Shown: piece by piece, positions 1 to 8,040 of the stretch
Layout of the letters: the number at the start of each line of letters is the position of its first letter
Numbering within the stretch: the first letter of the stretch is position 1
From: Actinomycetota bacterium
Lineage (GTDB): Bacteria > Actinomycetota > Thermoleophilia > Gaiellales > Gaiellaceae
Assembly (NCBI GenBank): GCA_003170155.1
Contig: PMZQ01000100.1
Coordinates: 1 to 39,480 of the forward strand
DNA length: 39,480 nt
Direction of reading: 5' to 3'
Program-made: the position numbers and the translations under genes
Notes under the pieces: generated by a model
The model's input: only the letters and a program-made list of their open reading frames with translations
Database searches by the model: none
Told to the model about the DNA's origin: nothing

Positions 1-41
1 TGGAGCTAAGCGGACTCGAACCGCCGACCTCCTGAGTGCGA
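1..41 (-). other. 3' half of a tRNA-Ala (CGC) gene, possible att core
   Basis: Read on the minus strand this is an exact tRNA 3' half: loop base T33, anticodon CGC, A37, a 3' anticodon stem TCAGG, variable loop AGGTC, T-arm GGCGG-TTCGAGT-CCGCT (paired apart from one G-T), then acceptor strand TAGCTCC and discriminator A. The acceptor would pair with GGGGCTA through a G3-U70 wobble, the alanine identity mark. The next minus-strand upstream bases (42 onward) do not pair with the anticodon stem and show no D-arm, so the 5' half is missing. A fragment running from the anticodon loop to the 3' end is typical of integrase attachment cores. CCA, if encoded, lies outside the window. Confidence 0.6.
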
Positions 42-357
42 TCTCGGCGCAGGCCGTTTCGGCTAGTTGCGGCTAGTCGCCAATCGGCCGCAGCGCAGAT
101 AACCGCGGATTACCTCTGCTTCGCCGCCGATCGCCAGGCAGTCGCCGCGAGGCGAGTCTCCGCGCCGGGTCGCGCCTCTACATCGTACGCGCACTCAACG
201 AGAAACGCGCGTCAATCGCGCCACCGAGCATTGAGCAATTATGGAGCCAAGCGGGTGCGATCAGTGGCAACCAGCCGCAAATACGCAGACCACGAAAACG
301 GCTCAAACAAGCGAAAACAGTTGCCGCCATTTGCCGCCATTTGCAGCGATAAACGCA
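42..357. other. Non-coding stretch between two tRNA halves
   Basis: I see no convincing gene here. Open frames exist only because GC content is high, and their translations have no recognisable domain. Just before the tRNA-Thr half there is a short direct repeat (TTGCCGCCAT twice, then TTGC, around 320-344). This resembles the small arm repeats found near recombination sites, although that reading is speculative. No integrase gene is present in the window. Confidence 0.4.
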
Positions 358-398
358 TGGTAAGGAGGGGGTCCACGGTTCGAGTCCGTGAGAGGGCT
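358..398 (+). other. 3' half of a tRNA-Thr (GGT) gene, possible att core
   Basis: The plus strand reads T33, anticodon GGT, A37, A38, stem GGAGG, variable loop GGGTC, a perfectly paired T-arm CACGG-TTCGAGT-CCGTG, then acceptor strand AGAGGGC and discriminator T. The acceptor complements GCCCTCT, the usual tRNA-Thr 5' end. No CCTCC stem partner, D-arm or GCCCTCT is found upstream, so only the 3' half exists. Its limits match those of the alanine fragment at the left edge. The last bases of the acceptor begin a sequence that recurs at 20342. Confidence 0.6.
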
Positions 399-482
399 TC
401 ACAAACTCCCTGCTAATCGCAGCTTTCTTTCTCAGAACGACTCGTAGATTCTCCACGCTGCGGTGCGTATGGAGCGTGTTTT
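394..482 (+). repeat. Dispersed repeat, copy A
   Basis: This stretch matches 20342-20430 without gaps at a constant offset of 19948; by eye 68 of 87 positions agree over 394-480. The shared part starts in the tRNA-Thr acceptor end (GGGCTTC) and includes CTCCA-N14-TGGAG, a potential hairpin whose arms are kept in both copies. No open frame is conserved. It could be old flanking DNA of a tRNA-Thr locus, a mobile-element end, or a small structured RNA. Confidence 0.55.
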
Positions 483-632
483 GGAGCTTTCAGTTCTGGA
501 CGAGGCCTTCACAGGGTGACCTAGGCCGAATAGACGCGCACTTCATGAGACAGCTTTCCAAGCCTGCCCCCACGGTCAGGGATCTCGACTAGGCGTCCAG
601 GAAGGACTTATTCGAGTCCTCCCAGCCGGGCC

Positions 633-1703
633 TCAGTGGACTGTTTTCGGTTCCTCGATATACCGCCCGAGCAGCGTGAGTTCGGGCTCGCCCAGTCGGT
701 CGGCGGCGGTGTCGGCCTGATGCCAGTGCGGGTAGATAAGCGGCGGAGCGCTAACCTCGTCCAGACTCGCGCGCTCGTCGTCGGTAAGCGTTAGGTCTGC
801 TGCCGCCAGGTTGTCGGCCAGCTGCTCGCCGGTGCGGGCGCCGACCACGATCGTTGCCACGCCCGGCCGACCAAGCAACCAGGCGAGCGCCACCTGCGCC
901 GCCGACACGCCGCGGGCCTCGCCGATTTCGACGAGCACATCCACGATGTCGTAGAGCTGGCTCGTGTCGCGGACGGGGGGCTCGCCCCAGTCAGTGAGGT
1001 GGCGTGAACCCGCCGGCGGATCCTGGCCGCGGCGGTACTTGCCCGAGAGCAGACCGCCCGCGAGCGGGCTCCAGACCATGATGCCGACCCCGAGGTCGAG
1101 GCCGGCGGGCACGAGTTCATACTCGGCATCGCGAGCCTGTAACGAGTAGTAGATTTGCTGACTGGCGTAGCGCGGTAGGCCCCGTCGCTCGGCGATGCCG
1201 ATCGACTTCGCGAGCTGCCAGCCCGAGAAGTTCGAGCATCCGACGTAGCGGACCTTGCCACTGCGCACCAGCAGATCGAGCGCCTCGAGCGTCTCCTCCA
1301 CGGGCGTCTGACCGTCCCACTCGTGTACCTGGTAGAGGTCGATGTGGTCGATCCCAAGGCGCCTCAAGCTGGCCTCGCAGCCCTCGATCAAGTGTTGGCG
1401 CGAGAGTCCTGCGTCGTTCGCGCCGTCCCCCATCGGCATGCGTACCTTCGTGGCCACGAGGACGCGGTCGCGACGGCCGCGAATCACCTCGCCGACGATC
1501 TCCTCCGAGAGGCCATCCGAGTACATATCCGCCGTGTCGATCAGGTTGACGCCGGCCTCCAGGCACTGATCGACTTGGCGACGCGCCTCCGCCACTCCGG
1601 TCGCGCCGACTTTGCCGAATTCGCCACGACCGCCGAAGGTCATAGTGCCGAGCGACAGGCACGAAACGCGTAGGCCGGTTCGGCCAAGCTGCCGATAATC
1701 CAT
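633..1703 (-). CDS. Aldo/keto reductase
   Basis: This 356-aa cytoplasmic protein is an NADPH-type aldo/keto reductase of the (beta/alpha)8 class. The catalytic tetrad is visible: Asp56 and Tyr61 in DTADMY, Lys86 in VATKV and His127 in YQVHEWD. The motif GKVRYVGCSNF and a C-terminal NADP-binding stretch (VVGARTGEQLADNL) follow. Length and order fit the YghZ/Tas-like group that reduces small aldehydes and keto sugars. The ATG start is preceded by GAGGAG five bases upstream. It has no operon partner; the flanks are the tRNA-half region and a 1-kb gene-poor stretch. The true substrate cannot be read from the sequence. Confidence 0.93.
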   Translation of the reverse strand: MDYRQLGRTGLRVSCLSLGTMTFGGRGEFGKVGATGVAEARRQVDQCLEAGVNLIDTADMYSDGLSEEIVGEVIRGRRDRVLVATKVRMPMGDGANDAGLSRQHLIEGCEASLRRLGIDHIDLYQVHEWDGQTPVEETLEALDLLVRSGKVRYVGCSNFSGWQLAKSIGIAERRGLPRYASQQIYYSLQARDAEYELVPAGLDLGVGIMVWSPLAGGLLSGKYRRGQDPPAGSRHLTDWGEPPVRDTSQLYDIVDVLVEIGEARGVSAAQVALAWLLGRPGVATIVVGARTGEQLADNLAAADLTLTDDERASLDEVSAPPLIYPHWHQADTAADRLGEPELTLLGRYIEEPKTVH

Positions 1704-2292
1704 GGTGCTCCTCGCGGGATCGGGGACCGGCCAACAGTATCAACCATGGCGCGAGACGCAGAGCGCGCAAAGCGAGCGCCGATGACAGCGTGCCAGTCAG
1801 ACGAAAAAGGAGCGATCACGCACCGATGATGCACCAGCCTGCTGCGTCTGGCGTCCACTCGAGCCCACCAAGCACCGAGCCTGACCGGGTTTCACGGAGA
1901 CCGTTTTTGTTGGGCTAAGCCTTTCTCTCGGTGAATGTAATCGCCTCTCCCGAGAGAGAGCGCGAGCGTTCCTCGAGCTCGGCCGACGAGATGTCACCGA
2001 GTGACTCGGGCAAGCGGATGTTGTTGAATCAACCGGCAGGGTCATGCGGATGTTCTCCGGCTTTACAAGTCCGCGCTCTCCCTCGGCGTCGCTCGCCGGA
2101 GACTTACGTCGTTGCCCGTACCGCCGTTACGAGTCCATCGAGCTGCAGCTCGCGATTGCAAGCGCTCCGTGTACTAGTCGAGGCACCGGGTCTCCTGTTC
2201 GGCGGTGAGAGATTCGAAGGGGCTAATGGCGCCGATGCGCGCCATCTCTCGTTCGGGAACCTTAAACTTCGACAACTAGCATTTATGGAGAC
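1704..2292. other. Gene-poor stretch with no recognised gene
   Basis: About 590 bases separate the aldo/keto reductase start from the WD40-like fragment. Both strands contain open frames of 60-120 codons, but they have skewed composition (Arg/Ser/Pro-rich), overlap one another on opposite strands and show no family motif. The words GCGGATGTT occur twice (around 2015-2055). I see no promoter or terminator I would defend. Confidence 0.4.
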
Positions 2293-2475
2293 GTGATCGT
2301 GGACACTTCGGCATACTGCGAAGAGCTGGAAGGAGTGGCTTCCGGTAGCCGCCTGCGTACGCTCCGGGGGCACACCGGCTGGGTACAGGGCGTCGCTTTC
2401 AACCCCGAGAGGAGCCTGCTTGCCTCCGCTAGCTCGGACAGCACGGTACGGCTTTGGGCCGTGGAGTTCTCGTAG
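2293..2475 (+). pseudogene. Orphan WD40-repeat fragment
   Basis: A 60-codon frame opens with GTG and ends with one clear WD40 repeat: [16 protein letters not shown], then [15 protein letters not shown]. This matches the family pattern GH...V..V.F.P....LASGS.D.TVRLWD. A working WD40 propeller needs about seven such repeats, and no further repeat is found in any nearby frame. It is therefore most likely the remnant of a larger WD40 or NACHT/STAND-type protein. No good ribosome-binding site precedes the GTG. A free-standing 60-aa protein is possible but less likely. Confidence 0.5.
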
Positions 2476-2546
2476 TCTCGGAATGAGGCGGCCGCGATGT
2501 CACTCGGATTCACGCGACTCACTTGATCTTCTCGCGTGGCGCTTAC

Positions 2547-2575
2547 TTGACGTCCTGTTATAACAGGAGTACAAC
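2547..2575 (+). promoter_or_regulatory. Promoter with palindromic operator in its spacer
   Basis: A -35 box TTGACG (2547-2552) and a -10 box TACAAC (2570-2575) are 17 nt apart. The spacer holds the perfect palindrome CCTGTTATAACAGG (2554-2567). The same arrangement stands before the SIS/ABC operon at 11217-11245, with 19 of 22 bases identical across operator and -10. A regulator bound here would block RNA polymerase. The GT-N4-AC core suits a HutC-type GntR repressor, and two such genes lie in the linked operons. The predicted leader to the kinase gene is about 150 nt. Confidence 0.7.
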
Positions 2576-2734
2576 TACTTCTACTCCGCAAACCGCTGCG
2601 AGCGCGAGACGGCGGAGGAGACGTCAGGTTTTCGTGTTATTGGGCCCACCATCCTTGTACGGTAGCCCGGATATGGCCGCAAGACAGGTGAGAAGGCCCG
2701 TGTCCTGCGGCTCGAGACTAAGGACAAGACGACA

Positions 2735-4225
2735 ATGATCCTCGCCCATGACCTCGGCACGACGGGGAACAAGGCATCACTCTATTCCCGTGACGGTCTC
2801 CTGGTTGGGAGCCAAACCGTTACCTATGCGACGAACTTCGGCCTTCACGGAATGGCCGTACAGAATGCGGAGGACTGGTGGCTCGCCGTTCGGCAGGGCA
2901 CGAAGCAGCTGCTTGAGAAAACGCGGACACAGCCAAAGGACATTGACTGTGTTGTGTTCTCAGGGCAGATGATGGCAGTTGTGCCGCTCGATGCCGACGG
3001 CGAGCCGCTCTGTCCTGCACTGATTTGGGCGGACACGCGCGCGCAGGAGGAGTGTGCTCAGCTGGTCGAGTCGATCGGAATGGAGCGCGCCTATGAGATC
3101 ACAGGCCACCGCCTGAACCCGACCTACTCTCTGCCGAAAATGATGTGGCTGCGCCGTACAGAGCCGGCCTTATGGAGCCGCCTCAAGACGATCGTGCAGC
3201 CAAAGGACTTCGTCACTTACCGCCTCACCGGCCGACTGGCGACCGACCCATCGGACGCCTCGGGAATGAACGCGTTCGACCAGAAGCAGGGTCGATGGTC
3301 TGAGGAACTCCTGTCGGCAGCCGGCATCGACGAGGCGCTGCTGCCGGAAATCGTTCCTTCGACGACGGTGCTGGGCGGCGTGACTCAGTCGGCGGCGGCG
3401 GCTACAGGTCTACTCGCGGGGACACCGGTTGTGGTCGGAGGGGGCGACGGTCCTTGCGCTGCGCTTGGAGCCGGGGTGGTACGCCCTGAATCGGGCGCCT
3501 ACACCTACCTCGGATCGTCATCGTGGATCTCGCAAGCATCGATGCAGCCACTCCACGATCCGCTGATGCGGACGATGACCTTCAGCCACGTTGTCCCCGG
3601 AATGTATCTCCCAACCGCGACGATGCAGGCGGGCGGCGCTTCGTTCGAGTGGGTCGTGGATCTACTTCACCCAGAGCCGGATCCGGAGCGCTTCGAGCGC
3701 CTGCTGGCAGCGGCCTCGGAGGTCGGCCCTTCTTCCGATGGGCTGCTGTTCCTGCCACATCTCCTGGGCGAACGATCGCCGTATTGGAACCCGCGTGCGC
3801 GCGGAGCGTTCGTCGGGCTTGCGAAGCATCACGGGCAGGCGCAGGTAGTCCATGCCGTGCTCGAAGGCGTCGCGATGAACCTCTACACGGCCGTGCTCGC
3901 CTTCGCCGAAATGGGGAGCCAAATCGAGTCGGTCGGCGCAATCGGAGGAGGAGCCCGCAGCGATGTTTGGCTACAGATCTTTGCCGACGTCTGGGGATTG
4001 CCTGTGCGTCGCCGCTCGATCGTCGAAGAAGCAAACGGGCTCGGCGCGGCCGTGGTCGGAGGCGTGGCGGTCGGCCTCTTCCCCGACTTCGACGTTGCCA
4101 CGACCTTGTCGGAAGTGCAGGCGGAGTTCGCGCCGAACGAGGAGCGGCATGGCCGCTACGAGACTCTCTACACCTCATTCCTCAACTCATATCGCGCGCT
4201 GGAGCCGATCTTCGATGAGCTCTGA
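2735..4225 (+). CDS. FGGY-family carbohydrate kinase (xylulokinase-like)
   Basis: This 496-aa protein has both FGGY ribonuclease-H-like domains. The N-terminal phosphate loop is HDLGTTGNK (5-13), the likely catalytic base is Asp238 in GGGDGPCAALG, and the C-terminal adenosine site includes GAIGGGARSDVWLQIFADV. Family members use ATP to phosphorylate ketoses or polyols; xylulokinase is the closest named type, but substrate specificity cannot be read. AAGGA lies about 11 nt before the ATG. A GntR regulator and a HAD hydrolase follow in the same direction. The promoter is nearly a duplicate of the one before the deglycase/ABC operon, so the kinase probably serves the same pathway. Confidence 0.92.
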   Translation: MILAHDLGTTGNKASLYSRDGLLVGSQTVTYATNFGLHGMAVQNAEDWWLAVRQGTKQLLEKTRTQPKDIDCVVFSGQMMAVVPLDADGEPLCPALIWADTRAQEECAQLVESIGMERAYEITGHRLNPTYSLPKMMWLRRTEPALWSRLKTIVQPKDFVTYRLTGRLATDPSDASGMNAFDQKQGRWSEELLSAAGIDEALLPEIVPSTTVLGGVTQSAAAATGLLAGTPVVVGGGDGPCAALGAGVVRPESGAYTYLGSSSWISQASMQPLHDPLMRTMTFSHVVPGMYLPTATMQAGGASFEWVVDLLHPEPDPERFERLLAAASEVGPSSDGLLFLPHLLGERSPYWNPRARGAFVGLAKHHGQAQVVHAVLEGVAMNLYTAVLAFAEMGSQIESVGAIGGGARSDVWLQIFADVWGLPVRRRSIVEEANGLGAAVVGGVAVGLFPDFDVATTLSEVQAEFAPNEERHGRYETLYTSFLNSYRALEPIFDEL

Positions 4226-4358
4226 CGTCTTCGCCCGACTTCGCTTTGAGAACTACCGGCCGTCGTTTCGGCACGGCTCGAGCGAAACGATTGCCGCGGC
4301 CGATGGAGATGCGTTAACTTGCCTCTGTTCTGAAGATCGCCGCATCATCGCCGCCTAG
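4215..4358 (+). CDS. Possible 47-aa protein overlapping the kinase stop
   Basis: An ATG eleven bases upstream of the end of the kinase gene opens a 47-codon frame that ends 17 bases before the regulator gene. The overlap would allow translational coupling. The product contains no recognised motif, and there is no separate Shine-Dalgarno sequence beyond the kinase coding region. It may be a chance frame or the relic of a larger gene. I include it because it fills the only gap in an otherwise compact operon. Confidence 0.22.
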   Translation: MSSDVFARLRFENYRPSFRHGSSETIAAADGDALTCLCSEDRRIIAA

Positions 4359-4375
4359 CTCCGGGAGAAGAAAGA

Positions 4376-5152
4376 GTGGACACGTCGCCACGAGGACTCG
4401 ATCGATCTTCACCGATCCCCTACTACTTCCAGCTCCAGCAGATACTCCGCGAGCTGATCGAGCAGGGCGAGCTCAAAGAAGACGAGCGGCTGCCGGGAGA
4501 GAACCAGCTGTGCCGGTCCTTCGAGGTCTCGCGGACGGTCGTTCGGCAGGCTCTGGGCGAACTCGAAAACGAAGGTCTGGTGGAGCGCCACAGGGGTCGC
4601 GGGACGTTCGTTGCACGGAAGAAGTTGCCCGATTTTCTCGTGCAGGATTTGACGGGACTCTATGAGGAAGCGCTTGCCCACGGGCGTCGCATCCAGAGCA
4701 CCGTACGAAAGCTCGAGCTGGTTCCGGTCGGGGGGCCGATTGCAAGAGAGCTCGCGCTGGCCGAGGACGACCCGGTGATTCTCCTCGACCGGATTCGCTA
4801 CATCGACGGCGAGTTGTGGACAGCGAACACGACCTATCTCCCGTACGAGCTTTGCCCGGAGCTGCTGCACGAAGACATGGCAGAGCAGTCTCTGTACGAG
4901 CTACTCGAGCACAAGTACGGAATCACGATCGCGACCGCGACGCGATCCGTAGAGGCGATACTTGCCAGCAGCTCGATCGCGAATGCGCTCGGGATCGGTG
5001 AGGGTACCGCCGTCCTTGTGCTCCGCAGCACCTCTTTCAAAGACGACGGGCGCCCGATCGAGTACTTCGTCTCCTATTACCCCGGCGAGAAGTCGCTCTT
5101 CGAGGTGACCCTCAGTCGTCGTCGCGATTCGACGGCTGCCGCCGATGTGTGA
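4376..5152 (+). CDS. GntR/HutC-family transcriptional regulator
   Basis: This 258-aa protein starts with a winged helix (about 14-80), including LPGENQLCRSFEVSRTVVRQ and the wing RHRGRGTFV. A UTRA effector domain follows (about 95-245) with DPVILLDRIRYIDG and the closing PIEYFVSYY motif. UTRA domains bind small ligands, often sugar phosphates or amino compounds, and release the repressor from DNA. The start is GTG with GGGAG upstream. It lies between the FGGY kinase and the HAD gene and overlaps the latter region closely. It is related in layout to the regulator at 14989. It is a candidate for binding CCTGT-N4-ACAGG. Confidence 0.92.
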   Translation: MDTSPRGLDRSSPIPYYFQLQQILRELIEQGELKEDERLPGENQLCRSFEVSRTVVRQALGELENEGLVERHRGRGTFVARKKLPDFLVQDLTGLYEEALAHGRRIQSTVRKLELVPVGGPIARELALAEDDPVILLDRIRYIDGELWTANTTYLPYELCPELLHEDMAEQSLYELLEHKYGITIATATRSVEAILASSSIANALGIGEGTAVLVLRSTSFKDDGRPIEYFVSYYPGEKSLFEVTLSRRRDSTAAADV

Positions 5153-5165
5153 CGGAGACGGCCGT

Positions 5166-5834
5166 ATGAGAGTCGGCACGCGCCGCTGGGAAGGAATCAT
5201 CTTCGATTGTGATGGCGTACTGCTCGATACCGAGGTGTGCTGGACACGCGCCGAAGAGGCGCTTTTTTTGTCCTACGGCAAGGTCTTCACGCTCGAGCAC
5301 AAGCGTCGTCTTCTTGGCACCGCCGGCGATGCCGCCGGTGAGCTGCTGGCGAGCGCACTGGAGTTACCCGATCACTCCAGCGAGTTGTTGGCCGAGCTTC
5401 ACGAGCTGGCTAGGCGGGAATTCGCCACCAGCTCGTCCGCGACAGAGGGCGCTATCGAGCTTCTGCGTGAATTGAAAGGCGAGGTTCGTATCGGCCTCGC
5501 GTCGAACACGCCGTGGGCGCTCGTCGAGGTCGCCTTGAGCCGAGCCCAAGTTGGCACCGACTACTTCGGCGCAATCGTCTGCGCCGACGAGATGCTCCGA
5601 CCGAAACCGGCGCCGGATCTGTACGAGGAGGCATGCTCTCGACTGGGCGTGGCCGCCTCCAGGTCGCTCGTCTTCGAGGATTCGCCCACCGGGGTTGCGG
5701 CCGCGAAAGCCGCCGGCCTGGCCGTTGTCGGTGTGCCGTCGATGCCGGGCATCCGGCTGAACGCGAACTGGATTTTCCCCACGCTGGCCGATCCGAAGTT
5801 GCACGCACTGCTGGGCCTCGGCCACCCCGACTAG
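5166..5834 (+). CDS. HAD-superfamily hydrolase (beta-phosphoglucomutase-like)
   Basis: All four HAD motifs are present: DCDGVLLDTE with nucleophile Asp14 and Asp16, SNTPW for motif II, the motif III Lys in RPKPAPD, and FEDSPTG for motif IV. A helical cap lies between motifs I and II. This is the layout of sugar-phosphate phosphatases and beta-phosphoglucomutases. I chose the ATG at 5166 because GGAG stands eight bases before it. An in-frame ATG at 5145 overlaps the regulator stop but has no ribosome-binding site. The gene is last in the kinase-regulator operon and converges on the dehydrogenase gene. Likely job: dephosphorylation or mutase step on a sugar phosphate. Confidence 0.88.
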   Translation: MRVGTRRWEGIIFDCDGVLLDTEVCWTRAEEALFLSYGKVFTLEHKRRLLGTAGDAAGELLASALELPDHSSELLAELHELARREFATSSSATEGAIELLRELKGEVRIGLASNTPWALVEVALSRAQVGTDYFGAIVCADEMLRPKPAPDLYEEACSRLGVAASRSLVFEDSPTGVAAAKAAGLAVVGVPSMPGIRLNANWIFPTLADPKLHALLGLGHPD

Positions 5835-5888
5835 GCTCCCCCTAAGGCGGCCTCTCCCGCGAGGTTAGCTCGTGGACATAACCCGTCG

Positions 5889-6911
5889 TCAACCGACTCG
5901 AAATCGAGGAACCCGCTCATGTCGGCCCGAGTGCGCCGACGAGGCGGTCGCAAGCGCGACGGCGAGCGCCTTGGCCCCGTCGACTCCGGAGGCGAGCGGC
6001 TCGCCCACGCCTCGTACGGCGGAGTTGAACGCGTCGATCGTGCGGGCAAACGGGTCGAGGCGATCAGGCACGGCAACCGGCTCCGGCTCGCGACCGTCCC
6101 GCAGGAGGATGATCTCTCCCACCGGCTCGCGCGCCATCACGCCTGTCGCTACGACCGAGGCGTCCGTCCCGTGAACCTGCACTCCGGTCCCGGCATGAGG
6201 AACCGTAAAAGCGTCGTGGAAGGAGACGAGGACTCCACGCGTCGTCCGCATCACGCCCATCACCGCGTCCTCGATTCCAGCCTTGGCAAGTCCCTGGTTA
6301 ACCGCAACAGCCGTCACCTCTTCGATCTCGTCTCCTAGCACGAAGCGCACGAGGTCGGCATCGTGCGGGGTCAGATCGAGGATCACTCCGGCCCCGGCTT
6401 TCCGGCCGTCCAGACGCCAAGTCTGGAGCCTGGGCGGTAGATATTCGGCGTGGAAGATTCGCATTGCCAGGGGCGCTCCAAGCGCTCCAGATGCGACGAG
6501 CTCGCGAAGCTTGCGATGAGTGGCGGCGCCGCGGAAGTTGTGACAGGTGGCGAGAACGATTCCCGTCTCCTCGGCCGCTCGGATCATCGCCGTTGCTTCG
6601 TCCAGACTGAGTGCCAGCGGCTTCTCGCAGAGCACGTGCTTGCCGGCTCTGGCGGCCGCAACAGTCTGTGGCGCATGGAGCTCGTTTGTCGTGCTGATGT
6701 AGACGGCCTGGACCTTGCTATCGGCGAGCAGCTGATCAAGCGAGGAGTAGGCTCGCGGCAGGCCGCACCGCTCGGCCAGCGCGCGCCCTCGCTCTAACGA
6801 GCTACTGAAAACGCCGCGGACGCTGGCAGCGTCTGCGGCGTCGATTACGCCCGCCACGTAGTCCTCGGCCATGAAGCTTGCGCCAATCAGTGCCCATCCG
6901 ATTTCGTCCAT
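5889..6911 (-). CDS. Gfo/Idh/MocA-family oxidoreductase
   Basis: This 340-aa protein has an N-terminal Rossmann fold (ALIGASFMAEDY) and the family EKP motif at 96-98 (CEKPLALS), in which Lys97 joins catalysis. The C-terminal alpha/beta domain carries GVILDLTPHDADL, where the His acts near the substrate. Members oxidise or epimerise sugars, inositols and sugar amines with NAD(P). AGGGG lies eight bases before the ATG at 6911; a GTG three codons upstream lacks this spacing. It is the last gene behind the ABC transporter genes, separated from the binding-protein gene by a very stable hairpin, and so may be expressed at a lower level. Confidence 0.9.
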   Translation of the reverse strand: MDEIGWALIGASFMAEDYVAGVIDAADAASVRGVFSSSLERGRALAERCGLPRAYSSLDQLLADSKVQAVYISTTNELHAPQTVAAARAGKHVLCEKPLALSLDEATAMIRAAEETGIVLATCHNFRGAATHRKLRELVASGALGAPLAMRIFHAEYLPPRLQTWRLDGRKAGAGVILDLTPHDADLVRFVLGDEIEEVTAVAVNQGLAKAGIEDAVMGVMRTTRGVLVSFHDAFTVPHAGTGVQVHGTDASVVATGVMAREPVGEIILLRDGREPEPVAVPDRLDPFARTIDAFNSAVRGVGEPLASGVDGAKALAVALATASSAHSGRHERVPRFRVG

Positions 6912-6931
6912 CCGCCTCACCCCTAGGAGGG

Positions 6932-6968
6932 CCCCCGGGGCAGGCTCACAGTGAGCCGGCCCCGGGGG
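6932..6968 (-). terminator. Very stable hairpin after the binding-protein gene
   Basis: CCCCCGGGGC (6932-6941) pairs with GCCCCGGGGG (6959-6968), and GGCTCAC pairs with GTGAGCC inside it, leaving a tiny loop at 6950. That makes 17 base pairs interrupted by one mismatch. No U-run follows, so it is not a standard intrinsic terminator. Placed ten bases after the binding-protein stop and before a co-directional gene, it may act as an mRNA 3'-end stabiliser or partial terminator that raises binding-protein level over the downstream dehydrogenase. Confidence 0.65.
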
Positions 6969-6977
6969 TATCGCGAG

Positions 6978-7964
6978 TTAGCTGGTTCGGTAGAGGTACT
7001 TGACGACGTTCGGAGAGTTGACGTTGGCCTTCGTGGCGAGCACGTAGGTCGGCGTCCACAATTTGGGCGGCTTCGTGCCGTTCTTGAGGTATGCGACCGC
7101 ATACTCGATACCCTTGACGCCCTCGTCGTAGCACTTCTGGACGATCAACATCGAGACGAGGCCGCGCCTGAGATCCTGGACCTCGGCCGGCTCGCCGTCG
7201 AAGGCGATGATCTTGACCTTGCCAGTCATATGCGCATTCTGTACCGCCGTCGCGGCACCTTGACCGTAGGCCGTGTCGGATCCGAACACACCCTTCAGGT
7301 CCGGATAACGGGTTAGCAGCGCACTTGTCAGCGTCGCGGCCGTGTTCGGGTCGTCGGCGCCGTACTGCGCTCCGACGAACACGAGCTTCGTCTTCTTCAA
7401 CTCGGCCGCGAAGCCTTCCTCGCGCTGGTCGGTGGAGAAGACACCGCGCTGCTCACCGACGTAGGCGACCTTAGAGCCGGCCGGTAGCTGCTTCGCCAAC
7501 TGCTGTGCTGCAATCTCACCGCCGAGCAAGTTGTTCGACGCGAGCAGGCCGAGCGGGATGCTCGTGTCGCGCACGGTCTCATCGATGAACAGGATCGGGG
7601 TGCCCCCGTTCTTGACCGCTCGCAACGGCGCAACAAGCGCGTTGACGTCGGTCGGAACCGCGATCAGGAAGTCGGGCTTGGTCGCCATGACAGCGTCGAG
7701 AACTGGAATCTGCTCTTGGGGGTTGTAGTCGGCCGGGCCTTGCCAAGTGAATTTCACTCCGAGCTTCTTGGCCTCCATTTTCGCGCCCGCAATCATGGTC
7801 ATAAAGAACGGATCGTGGTTGTCTCCGGTGAGGAGAGTGATCCGATACTGCTTCGATTTATTCGAGTTCGATGTCCCACACCCGCTCAGCACGGCAGCTG
7901 CCATGACAGACATCGCGAGCAGTACGACAACGGCCGGTAGTAGACGCTTACCGTTTGATCTCAT
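6978..7964 (-). CDS. Sugar ABC transporter substrate-binding lipoprotein
   Basis: This 328-aa protein belongs to the periplasmic-binding-protein 4 (RbsB-like) type. A signal peptide ends in LSGC with lipidated Cys29, so the protein is anchored outside the membrane. The mature part has the two-lobed fold order ITLLTGDNHDPFF, LIAVPTDVNALV, VAYVGEQRG and FGSDTAYGQGAATAV. AAGGAG precedes the ATG. It is downstream of a matching permease and ATPase and is followed by a strong hairpin. Ribose, fructose or other pentose/hexose-type ligands are usual for the family. With FrlB- and FrlD-like enzymes nearby, a sugar amine (Amadori product) is a reasonable guess. Confidence 0.92.
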   Translation of the reverse strand: MRSNGKRLLPAVVVLLAMSVMAAAVLSGCGTSNSNKSKQYRITLLTGDNHDPFFMTMIAGAKMEAKKLGVKFTWQGPADYNPQEQIPVLDAVMATKPDFLIAVPTDVNALVAPLRAVKNGGTPILFIDETVRDTSIPLGLLASNNLLGGEIAAQQLAKQLPAGSKVAYVGEQRGVFSTDQREEGFAAELKKTKLVFVGAQYGADDPNTAATLTSALLTRYPDLKGVFGSDTAYGQGAATAVQNAHMTGKVKIIAFDGEPAEVQDLRRGLVSMLIVQKCYDEGVKGIEYAVAYLKNGTKPPKLWTPTYVLATKANVNSPNVVKYLYRTS

Positions 7965-8040
7965 CGAGATCTCCTTCTCCTTCTTCTAGGTGCCTAAAGT
8001 AGCGGATGGGATTTGACGTGTTTTGGAAAGAGGAACGACG

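Noticed and set aside
178-456. Minus-strand 92-codon frame reading GLEPWTPSLP
   Set aside because: This is the antisense of the tRNA-Thr 3' half and its flank, a well-known source of false proteins.
603-620. AGGACT-TATTCG-AGTCCT hairpin resembling a terminator or tRNA T-arm
   Set aside because: Six-base stem with no U-run, and the surrounding bases do not form a tRNA acceptor.
3523-4218. Long Arg-rich frame inside the FGGY kinase gene
   Set aside because: Shadow frame of a high-GC gene; the kinase reading has complete catalytic motifs.
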